Source of the DNA: JANLSO01 sp031362405
Lineage (GTDB): Bacteria > Actinomycetota > Thermoleophilia > Miltoncostaeales > Miltoncostaeaceae
DNA length: 43,946 nt
Assembly (NCBI GenBank): GCA_031362405.1
Contig: JANLSO010000027.1
Span: forward strand, 1 to 43,946
Direction: 5' to 3'
This document shows positions 14,750 through 21,927 of this stretch, in pieces. The notes beneath the pieces are model-generated. The model ran no database searches. It was not told the origin of the DNA and saw only the letters and a list, made by a program, of their open reading frames with translations. Numbering within the stretch: position 1 is the first letter of the stretch; every line of letters begins with the position of its first letter. The translations under genes and the position numbers were made by a program.

Positions 14750-15763
14750 GTGGCCGTGAAGGTCGCCCCCGCGACGGTCCCTGAGGTCGATGAGGTCCCC
14801 ACCGGTACGAGCCCCCGAGACGTCGTATGGACTCGCAACAAGACGACGCTCTACCGCTACCGGGCCATCGCACCACGGGCCCACGCCACGCCGGTGCTTC
14901 TCGTCTACGCGCTCATCAACCGTCCCTACATCCTCGACCTGCGGCCCGAGAACAGCTTCGTGCGCCACCTACTCGAACACGGGTACGACGTCTTCTTGAT
15001 CGATTGGGGACGGCCGGGGTGGGAGGACCGCGGGATCACCCTCGACGAGCTCGTCGGCGAGCATCTGCCGAAGGCGGTCGAGCGCATGGTTCGCGCGGGC
15101 GCCGGAGACGACTACACCCTCTTCGGGTACTGCATGGGCGGAACGATGGCCGTCATCCACGCGGCTCTGCATCCCGCGGGGCTGAGGAATATCGTGGCTC
15201 TGACCACCCCGATCGACTTCTCTCACGCGGGCGTGCACGCGGTCTGGACCGACGCACGTTTCTTTGACGCAGCCGCGGTCGCGGGCGCCCTCGGCAACGT
15301 CTCGGGGTCGCTCATCGACCTGGGCAACAAGATGCTGAAGCCCGTCACCAACTTCGTCGACGTCCGGACGTCGATGCTCGAGCGCCTCGTCGCGGGCAAG
15401 GACATGACCGCCTGGCGCGCCATGAACCAGTGGGTCAACGACGGTGTCCCATTCCCGGGCGCGGCGTTCACTCAGTGGATCGAGGGCTTCTACCAGCAGA
15501 ACCTGCTCGCTCGCGACGCGCTGACCGTCGGTGGCCGACCGGTCCATCTTTCGGCCATCACCGCCCCGCTGCTCACGATCGCCGGATCGAGAGACCACAT
15601 TGTTCCGCCTGAGATGGCCCGGCCACTGAACGATATGGTCGCGAGCAGCGACAGTGAGCACCTCGAGCTACCGGCGGGCCACGTCGGCCTGCTTGCCGGC
15701 TCGAGCGCCCGCGACCTGCTGTGGCCGAAGGTCACCGGCTGGCTCGACGTCCGCTCTGACTGA
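14750..15763 (+). CDS. phaC: PHA synthase, class III/IV-like catalytic subunit
   Basis: A ~337-residue alpha/beta-hydrolase PHA synthase. The lipase-box-like GYCMGGT holds nucleophile Cys128; Asp282 (GSRDHIVP) and His311 (PAGHVGLL) complete the triad. LVYALINRPYILDL and VFLIDWGRPGWEDR are signature blocks of short class III/IV PhaC (~355 aa), as distinct from the ~580-residue class I enzyme encoded downstream. Class III/IV enzymes need a partner (PhaE or PhaR), fitting the gene immediately upstream. The start is uncertain: GTG 14750 begins 16 bases after the upstream stop, while ATG 14693 would overlap that gene and add an Arg-rich stretch. It polymerises (R)-3-hydroxyacyl-CoA at the granule surface. 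PhaJ follows after 55 bases. Confidence 0.88.
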   Translation: MAVKVAPATVPEVDEVPTGTSPRDVVWTRNKTTLYRYRAIAPRAHATPVLLVYALINRPYILDLRPENSFVRHLLEHGYDVFLIDWGRPGWEDRGITLDELVGEHLPKAVERMVRAGAGDDYTLFGYCMGGTMAVIHAALHPAGLRNIVALTTPIDFSHAGVHAVWTDARFFDAAAVAGALGNVSGSLIDLGNKMLKPVTNFVDVRTSMLERLVAGKDMTAWRAMNQWVNDGVPFPGAAFTQWIEGFYQQNLLARDALTVGGRPVHLSAITAPLLTIAGSRDHIVPPEMARPLNDMVASSDSEHLELPAGHVGLLAGSSARDLLWPKVTGWLDVRSD

Positions 15764-15818
15764 CCACCTCGCGGCCTGCTCCGACGGGCCGCACCATCGA
15801 AACCTGGGGAGATCCACC

Positions 15819-16259
15819 ATGCCCGACCCGTTTCCCACGTATGCGCCGGGAAAGACCATCGATCAGCTCTCGGTCGGCGATAGCGCCAGCCTGTCGAAGA
15901 GCTTCTCTCAGGACGACATCGACGCCTTCGCGCGGCTCTCGGGAGATGACAACCCGGCGCACGTGGACGCCGCATGGGCCGATGCCTCACCGTTCGGCGG
16001 CCGCGTGGCGCACGGGATCCTGGTCTCCGGCCTGGTCTCGGCCGTGCTCGGCACTCAGCTGCCCGGCCCGGGATCGATTTACATGTCCCAGACGCTCAGG
16101 TGGAACGCCCCGGTCCGGCCCGGTGACGCGTTGACCGCCACCGTGACGGTGAAGGAAATCGTCGCTGAGAAGAAGCGTGTCGTGCTCGAAACGATCGTGA
16201 GCAGAGACGGCGAGACGGTTCTCGTCGGCGAAGCGCTTGTGATGCCACCCCGTGGTTAG
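15819..16259 (+). CDS. phaJ: (R)-specific enoyl-CoA hydratase PhaJ (MaoC-like)
   Basis: A 146-residue hot-dog-fold hydratase. The hydratase-2 motif is SGDDNPAHVD, with Asp43 and His48 in the positions of the catalytic Asp/His of Aeromonas PhaJ; GGRVAHGIL and SQTLRWNAPVRPGD complete the family pattern. It makes (R)-3-hydroxyacyl-CoA from beta-oxidation enoyl-CoA, the direct synthase substrate. ATG 15819 follows GGGGAG; the 55 codons open upstream overlap the phaC end and look non-coding. Being between two synthases in the same operon strongly supports the PHA role over fatty-acid synthase dehydratase or other MaoC roles. N-terminal residues ~1-25 are an extension that short PhaJ proteins lack. 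Confidence 0.92.
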   Translation: MPDPFPTYAPGKTIDQLSVGDSASLSKSFSQDDIDAFARLSGDDNPAHVDAAWADASPFGGRVAHGILVSGLVSAVLGTQLPGPGSIYMSQTLRWNAPVRPGDALTATVTVKEIVAEKKRVVLETIVSRDGETVLVGEALVMPPRG

Positions 16260-16284
16260 GGCACCTCAACACGAAGGGGAGACG

Positions 16285-17331
16285 ATGATCCGACGGATGG
16301 CGGTGCTCGGGGCGGGCGTGATGGGCAGCGAGATCGCCCAGGCGGCGGCGGCGGGCGGAGTCGAGGTCGTGCTGCTCGATTCCGACCCCGCGGCGCTGGA
16401 CCGCGGGCTGGCGCACGTTGCCAAGATCGGCGAGCGCCGCGTGCAGCGCGGACGGATGAGCGCCGAGGAGGCGCAGGCCATCCTGGCCCGCATCAGCCCG
16501 ACCGTTGACGACGCCGACCTGGCCGACTGCGACCTCGCGATCGAGGCGGTCCCGGAGATCCTGGACATCAAGCGTCAGGTTTTTCGGCGCCTCGACTCAG
16601 CCCTTCCCGCGGGGGCGCTTCTCGCCTCGAATACCTCGGGCCTTTCGATCAGCGCGCTCGCCGCCGAGACGAGTCGCCCCGAGCTCGTGGTCGGGCTCCA
16701 TTTCTTCAACCCGGCCAGCGTGATGAAACTGGTCGAGGTCATCCGAGGCGAGACCACCAGCGAGGCCACCATGGTCGCCTCGGAGGAACTTGCCCGGGCG
16801 CTCGGAAAGGTGCCGGTGCGGGTGCGCGAATGCCCCGGCTTTCTCGTGAACCGCATCCTCGTCCGCGCGCTGGTGGAGGCGTACCGGTACGCGGCCGAGC
16901 GTGGGGCGGACCTCGCGGCCGCCGATCGTGCCGTCGTCGAGGGCGGGCCCGCCCCGATGGGCCCGTTCGCGCTGGGTGACCTGATCGGGCTCGACACGCT
17001 GGGCCACATCCAGCGTGACCTGATGGAGGCCTATGGGGAGCGTTTCGACGACGGGGGCGAGATCGGTCGCCGCGTCGAGGCCGGTCGCCTCGGAACGAAG
17101 TCCGGGGCCGGCTTCTACGACGGCGACGCTCCGCAGGCGACCGCCGACGCCGCCGGTAACGAGGTGGCCGCCCGGTTTTACGAGAGCGCGCTCGATGAGG
17201 CTCGTCGCTGCGTCGCGGAAGAGGTCGCCGCCGCCGACGACGCGAACCTCGCGATGCGCCACGGCTGCGGATGGAAAGTAGGCCCGCTGGAGTGGGCGGA
17301 CGCAAACACAACGACCGGAAAGAACGCATGA
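16285..17331 (+). CDS. 3-hydroxyacyl-CoA dehydrogenase
   Basis: A 348-residue NAD-dependent dehydrogenase. The Rossmann GxGxxG is VLGAGVMGSEIA (residues ~7-18); the catalytic pair is His139 (VGLHFFNP) and Glu151, twelve residues apart as in the family. The 3HCDH C-terminal domain (CPGFLVNRIL ... GPFALGDLIGLD) follows. It is ~60 residues longer than PaaH/Hbd-type enzymes; the extra part (FYESALDEARRCVAEE ... GCGWKVGPLEWAD) looks like the start of a second 3HCDH domain. It oxidises (S)-3-hydroxyacyl-CoA, connecting beta-oxidation with the PHA pool, so in this operon it may supply or drain precursors. ATG 16285 has GGGGAG 4 nt upstream. The class I phaC start overlaps its stop (ATGA). Confidence 0.93.
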   Translation: MIRRMAVLGAGVMGSEIAQAAAAGGVEVVLLDSDPAALDRGLAHVAKIGERRVQRGRMSAEEAQAILARISPTVDDADLADCDLAIEAVPEILDIKRQVFRRLDSALPAGALLASNTSGLSISALAAETSRPELVVGLHFFNPASVMKLVEVIRGETTSEATMVASEELARALGKVPVRVRECPGFLVNRILVRALVEAYRYAAERGADLAAADRAVVEGGPAPMGPFALGDLIGLDTLGHIQRDLMEAYGERFDDGGEIGRRVEAGRLGTKSGAGFYDGDAPQATADAAGNEVAARFYESALDEARRCVAEEVAAADDANLAMRHGCGWKVGPLEWADANTTTGKNA

Positions 17332-19064
17332 CCTCCTCGTCATCTCGCGAACCCACGCCAGGGCCCGATCCGGTGCCCGATATTGATTCCGCCCCCGAGG
17401 CAAGTGCGTTCGAGGCCATGGAGTCACTCGACCCGCTGGGCTTTGCGGAGGCGTGGTCGCGCACTGCGGCCGCCGCGCTGCAGAATCCCGAGGGCATCGC
17501 GCATGCCTGGAGCCGCTACCTCACCGGCCTCGTCGAGGCCTCGACGGCCGCGGTCGACCGCGCGAGCGGCACCGAGACCGCCGGACCGATCCAGCCGGGG
17601 CGCCGCGACCGACGTTTCAAGGACCCTGCCTGGGAGGAGAACCCCGCCTTCTTCGGAATGCTCCAGGCGTACCTGCTGTCGGGGCGTCTCGTCGACGAGG
17701 TCCTCGAGGCGTCCGAGGTCGACGACGTGACCGACCAGCGCATGGGCTTCCTCGCCGACGTCGTGATGGACGCTCTCGCGCCGACCAACACCTTCGTGAC
17801 CAACCCCGCTGCGGTGAAGAGGGCGCTCGACACCGGTGGCGCCAGTGTCATGCGTGGCCTGCGTACCTATTTGGACGACGTCGCCCACAACAAGGGCATG
17901 CCGCGGCAGATCGATCCGGACGCTTTCGAGGTCGGCAAAGACCTCGCGGTCACGCCGGGCAAGGTCGTGTACCGCAACGATCTCATGGAGCTGATCCAGT
18001 ACACCCCGCGCACCGAGACGGTCTACGCGACGCCGCTGCTGATGAGCCCGCCGTGGATCAACAAGTACTACATCATGGATCTCGCACCGGGCCGCAGCTT
18101 TGTCGAGTGGGCGGTCGAGCACGGTCACACCGTCTTCACCATCAGCTACCACAACCCCGGCAGCGCCGACCGCGACGTGCGCCTCGACGACTACCTGCTG
18201 AACGGGCCGATCGCCGCCCTCGACGTAATCCGCGAGATCACCGGGGCCGAGCGCGCGAACATCGTCGGGCTCTGCTTGGGCGGCACCCTCACCGCGGCAT
18301 TACGTGCCTACCTCGCCGCCTCCGGGCACGACCGCATCGCGTCCACCACGCTACTCAACACGCTCGTCGACTTCAGCCGTCCGGGCCGCCTCGGCGCCTT
18401 TACCGACCGGACCTCGGTTGAGCGGCTCGAAAAGCGCATGGCCGAGCGTGGCTTTCTCGAGGCCTCGGAGATGATGGGCATCTTCACCTTCATGCGCTCC
18501 AACGACCTCGTCTGGAACTACGCGGTGAACAACTGGCTCATGGGCGAGGACCCCCAGCCCTTCGACATCCTCGCCTGGAACGCCGACAGCACCCGTATGC
18601 CGGCCGATATGCATTCCTTCTACCTGCGCTCGTGCTATCTGGGCAACGAGCTCTCAGGCGGCACGATGGAACTGGCCGGCATACGCCTCGACCTCGAGTC
18701 GATCCGCGGCGACCACTACGTCCTCGGCGCGGTGGAGGACCACATCGCACCGTGGGAGGGCAGCTACATAACGACCCAGGTGCTCCCGAACGCCGACGTC
18801 CGCTACGTACTGAGCGCGGCGGGGCATATTGCCGGAATCGTCAATCCGCCCAGCCCGAAAGCCTGGTACCGGACAGCAGACGTCCTCCCGGCCGACCCCA
18901 AGGAGTGGTTCGACGCGTCGGTCCGCCACGAGGGTTCCTGGTGGGAGGACTGGGCCGAGTGGATCGGCGCGCGCTCGGGCGAGCGGATCGCCCCACCCCG
19001 CATGGGAAGCGCAAAGCACCGCGCCAAGGGCGACGCCCCGGGTGCCTACGTGCTCGAGAAGTAG
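17328..19064 (+). CDS. phaC: PHA synthase, class I-type
   Basis: A 578-residue class I/II-type synthase. A ~110-residue N-terminal region leads to the signature RRDRRFKDPAWEENPAF and QAYLLSG, then the alpha/beta-hydrolase core with MSPPWINKYYIMDL. The triad is Cys316 (GLCLGGT), Asp471 (VEDHIAPW) and His500 (AAGHIAGIVNPP), spaced as in Ralstonia PhaC (319/480/508). Class I enzymes act as homodimers on (R)-3-hydroxyacyl-CoA and need no PhaE/PhaR partner. ATG 17328 overlaps the dehydrogenase stop and follows GGAAAG. It is the last gene of the operon, so the operon encodes two synthases of different classes. The phasin downstream has its own promoter. Confidence 0.95.
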   Translation: MTSSSSREPTPGPDPVPDIDSAPEASAFEAMESLDPLGFAEAWSRTAAAALQNPEGIAHAWSRYLTGLVEASTAAVDRASGTETAGPIQPGRRDRRFKDPAWEENPAFFGMLQAYLLSGRLVDEVLEASEVDDVTDQRMGFLADVVMDALAPTNTFVTNPAAVKRALDTGGASVMRGLRTYLDDVAHNKGMPRQIDPDAFEVGKDLAVTPGKVVYRNDLMELIQYTPRTETVYATPLLMSPPWINKYYIMDLAPGRSFVEWAVEHGHTVFTISYHNPGSADRDVRLDDYLLNGPIAALDVIREITGAERANIVGLCLGGTLTAALRAYLAASGHDRIASTTLLNTLVDFSRPGRLGAFTDRTSVERLEKRMAERGFLEASEMMGIFTFMRSNDLVWNYAVNNWLMGEDPQPFDILAWNADSTRMPADMHSFYLRSCYLGNELSGGTMELAGIRLDLESIRGDHYVLGAVEDHIAPWEGSYITTQVLPNADVRYVLSAAGHIAGIVNPPSPKAWYRTADVLPADPKEWFDASVRHEGSWWEDWAEWIGARSGERIAPPRMGSAKHRAKGDAPGAYVLEK

Positions 19065-19070
19065 TCGCGC

Positions 19071-19104
19071 TTGCAGAAGTACGCGTTGCGTACTATAGTG
19101 CGCA
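19071..19104 (+). promoter_or_regulatory. Phasin promoter with operator between -35 and -10
   Basis: TTGCAG (19071-19076) and TATAGT (19094-19099) are spaced by exactly 17 nt, a good vegetative promoter. Within the spacer lies a perfect 7-bp inverted repeat: AGTACGC (19078-19084), 3 nt, GCGTACT (19088-19094). A second, overlapping palindrome, TGCGTACTATAGTGCGCA (19087-19104, one mismatched pair), is centred on the -10. A repressor bound here would exclude RNA polymerase. The XRE protein encoded just downstream and PhaQ are the local candidates. Confidence 0.75.
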
Positions 19105-19143
19105 TTGCGAACGAGATCCCCCTTCCCCCCGAGGAGACACACC

Positions 19144-19446
19144 ATGCCGTCAGCCACCATCGATTACGCCGCCAAAGCACAAGAGACGACCCTCAAGGCG
19201 CTCCGTCAGAGCCAGGCCGCCACCGTCGACATCGTCGAGACGTGGGCCAAAGCCGTTCAGAACAGCGCCCTTGACATCCCCGCCATCCCTGTCGCCAGCG
19301 CCATGCCGACTCCCGAAGAGCTCATCAAGACCAGTTACGACTTCGCGGGTCAGGTGCTCGCCGCGCAGCGTGAGTTCGCCGAGAAGCTCGTCACGGCCCT
19401 CGCCCCGGCGATCCCGACCACGAAGGTCGCGACTCCCGCCAAGTAG
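19144..19446 (+). CDS. phaP: Phasin (PHA granule coat protein)
   Basis: A 100-residue, Ala-rich helical protein: a first amphipathic helix (AAKAQETTLKALRQSQAATV), a short Pro linker (IPAIPVASAMPTPEELI) and a second helix (YDFAGQVLAAQREFAEKLV), ending in a small TTKVATPAK tail. The PTPEE-...-DFA-x-Q-x-LAAQREFA pattern is that of actinobacterial phasins, which coat PHA or lipid granules and control their size. GAGGAG lies 8 nt before ATG 19144, a strong site fitting an abundant protein. It has its own promoter/operator and is followed after 8 bases by the XRE gene, with which it likely forms a bicistron. Length is short for proteobacterial phasins but usual for this group. Confidence 0.82.
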   Translation: MPSATIDYAAKAQETTLKALRQSQAATVDIVETWAKAVQNSALDIPAIPVASAMPTPEELIKTSYDFAGQVLAAQREFAEKLVTALAPAIPTTKVATPAK

Positions 19447-19454
19447 TTTCTGGC

Positions 19455-19823
19455 GTGGCGCAGGATCCCTGGAGCGGACAGGTCGAGGCTCTCGGCCGGT
19501 TCATCCATCAACAACGCAAGCTCGCGAAGCTCTCGCTTCGCGAGCTTGCGGGGTTGAGCGACATCTCCAACGCCTATTTAAGTCAGCTCGAGCGCGGTCT
19601 GCACCAGCCCTCGATGAGGGTCGTCACCCAGCTGTCACGTGCGTTGGGAATGCCGGCCGAGGCTTTCTTGACGCACGCGGGTCTGTTGGACGAGGACAGC
19701 CCGCAGGCGACCGCCGCACCAGAACACGGGGCGGCTGAGGCGGCCATACGAGCCGACCCCGACCTGACCGAGGCTCAGCGCGACGCTCTGTTGGCCGTCT
19801 ACCGCAGCTTTTTCGACCGCTAG
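19455..19823 (+). CDS. XRE-family regulator, probable phasin/PHA autoregulator
   Basis: A 122-residue helix-turn-helix protein. The Cro/C1-type HTH runs ~11-70 (LGRFIHQQRKLAKLSLRELA, then SNAYLSQLERGLHQPSMRV); SNAYLSQLERG is the recognition helix. The ~50-residue C-terminal part has an acidic linker and a helix with EAQRDALLAVYRSF, perhaps for oligomerisation or granule sensing. Regulators of this pattern accompany phasin genes in many actinobacteria, by family recollection. GTG 19455 comes 8 bases after the phasin stop with no separate ribosome site, so translational coupling is likely. It is a candidate for binding the palindromes in the phasin promoter, making the pair self-regulating. A 16-bp inverted repeat lies inside the gene. 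Confidence 0.82.
   Translation: MAQDPWSGQVEALGRFIHQQRKLAKLSLRELAGLSDISNAYLSQLERGLHQPSMRVVTQLSRALGMPAEAFLTHAGLLDEDSPQATAAPEHGAAEAAIRADPDLTEAQRDALLAVYRSFFDR
19515..19550 (+). repeat. Perfect 16-bp inverted repeat inside the XRE gene
   Basis: CGCAAGCTCGCGAAGC (19515-19530) and GCTTCGCGAGCTTGCG (19535-19550) are perfect complements separated by a 4-nt loop (TCTC). The element codes residues 21-32 (RKLAKLSLRELA), the first helices of the HTH. In RNA it would be a very stable hairpin starting 60 nt after the GTG start. Confidence 0.9.
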
Positions 19824-19838
19824 CGCGGCCGCGGGGCG

Positions 19839-21794
19839 TCAGCCGAAGGCCTCCCGGACATCGTCGACCGTGGTCAGGTGCGTCCTGCCACCGAAGCCGT
19901 CGCTCGCGAAATCCATCCCGGGTGTTTCGGGGACGATGATCGCCGGGTCGATCCAGAGCACGACGTAGCCGGCGACCGCGCCGGCCCCGAAGCCGGGCGC
20001 GAAGATCCTCATCCGCCGATCGATGGCGCCGTCGGTGACGGCGTCATGGATCGCGATCGGGATGCTTGCCGCCGAGACGTTCCCGACCCGATCGATGTTG
20101 AAGTAGAGGCTGTCGGCCGGGATGCCGGCCTGGCCGGCGAGGTCGACCACCATCGTCCGGTTGGCCTGGTGAGGCACCACGAGGTCGATCGCGTCGACCA
20201 GCGCGCGGGTGGAATCCTCGGGGTGGGGCAGGGTGCGCATCTCCCCCATCATCTGGACGAGATAGCGCTCTACGAGCGCCTTCACCTCCGGCCCCCAGAC
20301 CGTGACGTCATTGTCGAAATCGGGGTTGGGCCAGATGATCGAGTTGACCTGGCTCGCCGGGCCGCTGGCATAGGTCTGAAAGACCTCCACATCGCCCGCC
20401 TCGCCCTCGGGGGCCGGTGCGATCACCATCGCCGCCGCTCCGTCACCGAAAATCATGCGTGAGGGTCGGACGCTGCCGATCTTGTCGGAGAACTTCTCGG
20501 CGCAGACAAGCAGGACGGGACGCTTGATGTCTTGGAGCAGCCGAACCGACTCGCCGATGCCGTAGGGGAAGCCGGCGCATGCGGCGACGAGGTCGAACGA
20601 GACATGCGTCTGGAAGATGCCCAGCTGGCCGGAGAGCCAGGTCGCGACCGACGGCAGAAGCCGCGTGCTCGTGCAAGAGCAGAAAATCACGGCGCCGATC
20701 TCTTCGGGATGGCACCCGGCACCCTCGAGGGCGCTCGTGGCGGCCATCAACGCCAGCTCGTCGAGGTCCCATTGCGTGTAGATGCGTGCCTCGATGCCGG
20801 TTTTCTCGCGGATGTCGTCGGCCGTCATCGGCGACCAGCTGTACGCGGTGTTGCGAATCAGGTCTTCGTTCGTGCAGATGTGCTCACCCTTGACGACCGC
20901 GAGGGCCGCGAGTCGGGGCTTGACCGCGAAGCGCTCGGCGATGACCACCGGCGGCACCGGATGCGCAGGGGCAACGGCGCGTGCGGCCGCAGCCGACCGC
21001 GGCCGCGCCCGCGGAGCAGAGGTCCGACACCGCCGGATGAACTCGCTCACGTCGCGGTTGCGCGGCACGAAGACCACCACGAACTCGTCGTCGGCGATCC
21101 GCCCGACCTCCTCGAGCCTCATCTCGGCCCGACTCCACGGGTACTGGTTATGCAGCACCATCGCCATCCGCATCAGCGCCTCGAGCTCAGGCTGCTCCTC
21201 AGAGCAGTCGAGGATCTCCTCGTAGCCGAAGACGGGGAAGTCGGGGTCGTATGAAGACAGACAGTAGGTCAGGCTGCCGCTCTCGGCGAGCGCCTCGGCG
21301 ACGGTCAGCTTGATCGCCGAGAGTTCGGTCGCGTGATGCAGCTTGTTGCGGTAGACGTCGAACAGCACATCGTGGATGCGGTCTTCGACCTCGGTATCCC
21401 ACGCCGCCGGCAGGCCCGCGTAGCAGGCGGCGACCGCCGCGACCTTGCGCTCGCCGTCGCGCCAGGGAGCCAGTATCGGCAGGTAGATGTCGTCGCGATG
21501 ACGCGACACGTCGCGCCAGCGCACGGGCCGCTTCTCGTACATCGTCATCGCGTAGCGGTTGGCCCAGAACAAGTTGAGCGTCAGGTCGCGAAGCAACTGG
21601 AAGCGCGACCCGTAACCACCCGCCGCGGTCTTGGCGAGAATGTCGGCCCCCGTCGGCGCCTTCGCCTCGAAGTCGCGCCGGACGACCGCCGAGAGCTGTG
21701 CTTCGGTCTGGATCGCGCTGAAGTCAAGGTCGGTCAGGAAGCTCGACGGGAAGACCAGTCGGCCGTGACGGTTGATGACAAAGGGCTTACCCAC
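19839..21794 (-). CDS. KAS III (FabH-like) enzyme fused to an unknown N-terminal domain
   Basis: A 651-residue two-part protein. The C-terminal ~355 residues are a 3-oxoacyl-ACP synthase III: Cys406 (LVAACAGFPYG), His542 (VVPHQANR) and Asn572 (GNVSAASIPIA) have the C-H-N spacing of FabH (136 and 30 residues), so condensation of an acyl-CoA with malonyl-ACP is expected. Residues ~1-270 match no family I know; they are helical, with FLTDLDFSAIQTEAQLSAVV, FWANRYAMTMYEKRPVRW and HNQYPWSRAEMRLEEVG. An Ala/Pro/Arg linker at ~265-290 joins the halves. GTG 21794 has AGGAG 7 nt upstream. It diverges from the single-chain carboxylase gene across 132 bases, suggesting linked malonyl-CoA supply; this is an inference. 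Confidence 0.82.
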   Translation of the reverse strand: MGKPFVINRHGRLVFPSSFLTDLDFSAIQTEAQLSAVVRRDFEAKAPTGADILAKTAAGGYGSRFQLLRDLTLNLFWANRYAMTMYEKRPVRWRDVSRHRDDIYLPILAPWRDGERKVAAVAACYAGLPAAWDTEVEDRIHDVLFDVYRNKLHHATELSAIKLTVAEALAESGSLTYCLSSYDPDFPVFGYEEILDCSEEQPELEALMRMAMVLHNQYPWSRAEMRLEEVGRIADDEFVVVFVPRNRDVSEFIRRCRTSAPRARPRSAAAARAVAPAHPVPPVVIAERFAVKPRLAALAVVKGEHICTNEDLIRNTAYSWSPMTADDIREKTGIEARIYTQWDLDELALMAATSALEGAGCHPEEIGAVIFCSCTSTRLLPSVATWLSGQLGIFQTHVSFDLVAACAGFPYGIGESVRLLQDIKRPVLLVCAEKFSDKIGSVRPSRMIFGDGAAAMVIAPAPEGEAGDVEVFQTYASGPASQVNSIIWPNPDFDNDVTVWGPEVKALVERYLVQMMGEMRTLPHPEDSTRALVDAIDLVVPHQANRTMVVDLAGQAGIPADSLYFNIDRVGNVSAASIPIAIHDAVTDGAIDRRMRIFAPGFGAGAVAGYVVLWIDPAIIVPETPGMDFASDGFGGRTHLTTVDDVREAFG

Positions 21795-21913
21795 GGCGCG
21801 CTCCTGGGTTTCAGAATGCTGTCGGCGCACGCTAACCGACCGCACTGAGGTCCGGTAGTGACGATGTTTCCCTAGGTGCGGCGTGCCTCGTAGCGGTCGC
21901 GCGTGTGCGCGGC

Positions 21914-21927
21914 TACCGTCGCCCCAA
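21914..21927 (+). promoter_or_regulatory. Candidate leaderless promoter of the carboxylase gene
   Basis: TACCGT (21914-21919) fits the actinobacterial TANNNT -10 pattern and is followed by exactly 7 nt and then ATG 21927. No Shine-Dalgarno precedes the ATG, so an mRNA starting at the ATG is plausible. No convincing -35 was seen. Confidence 0.45.
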
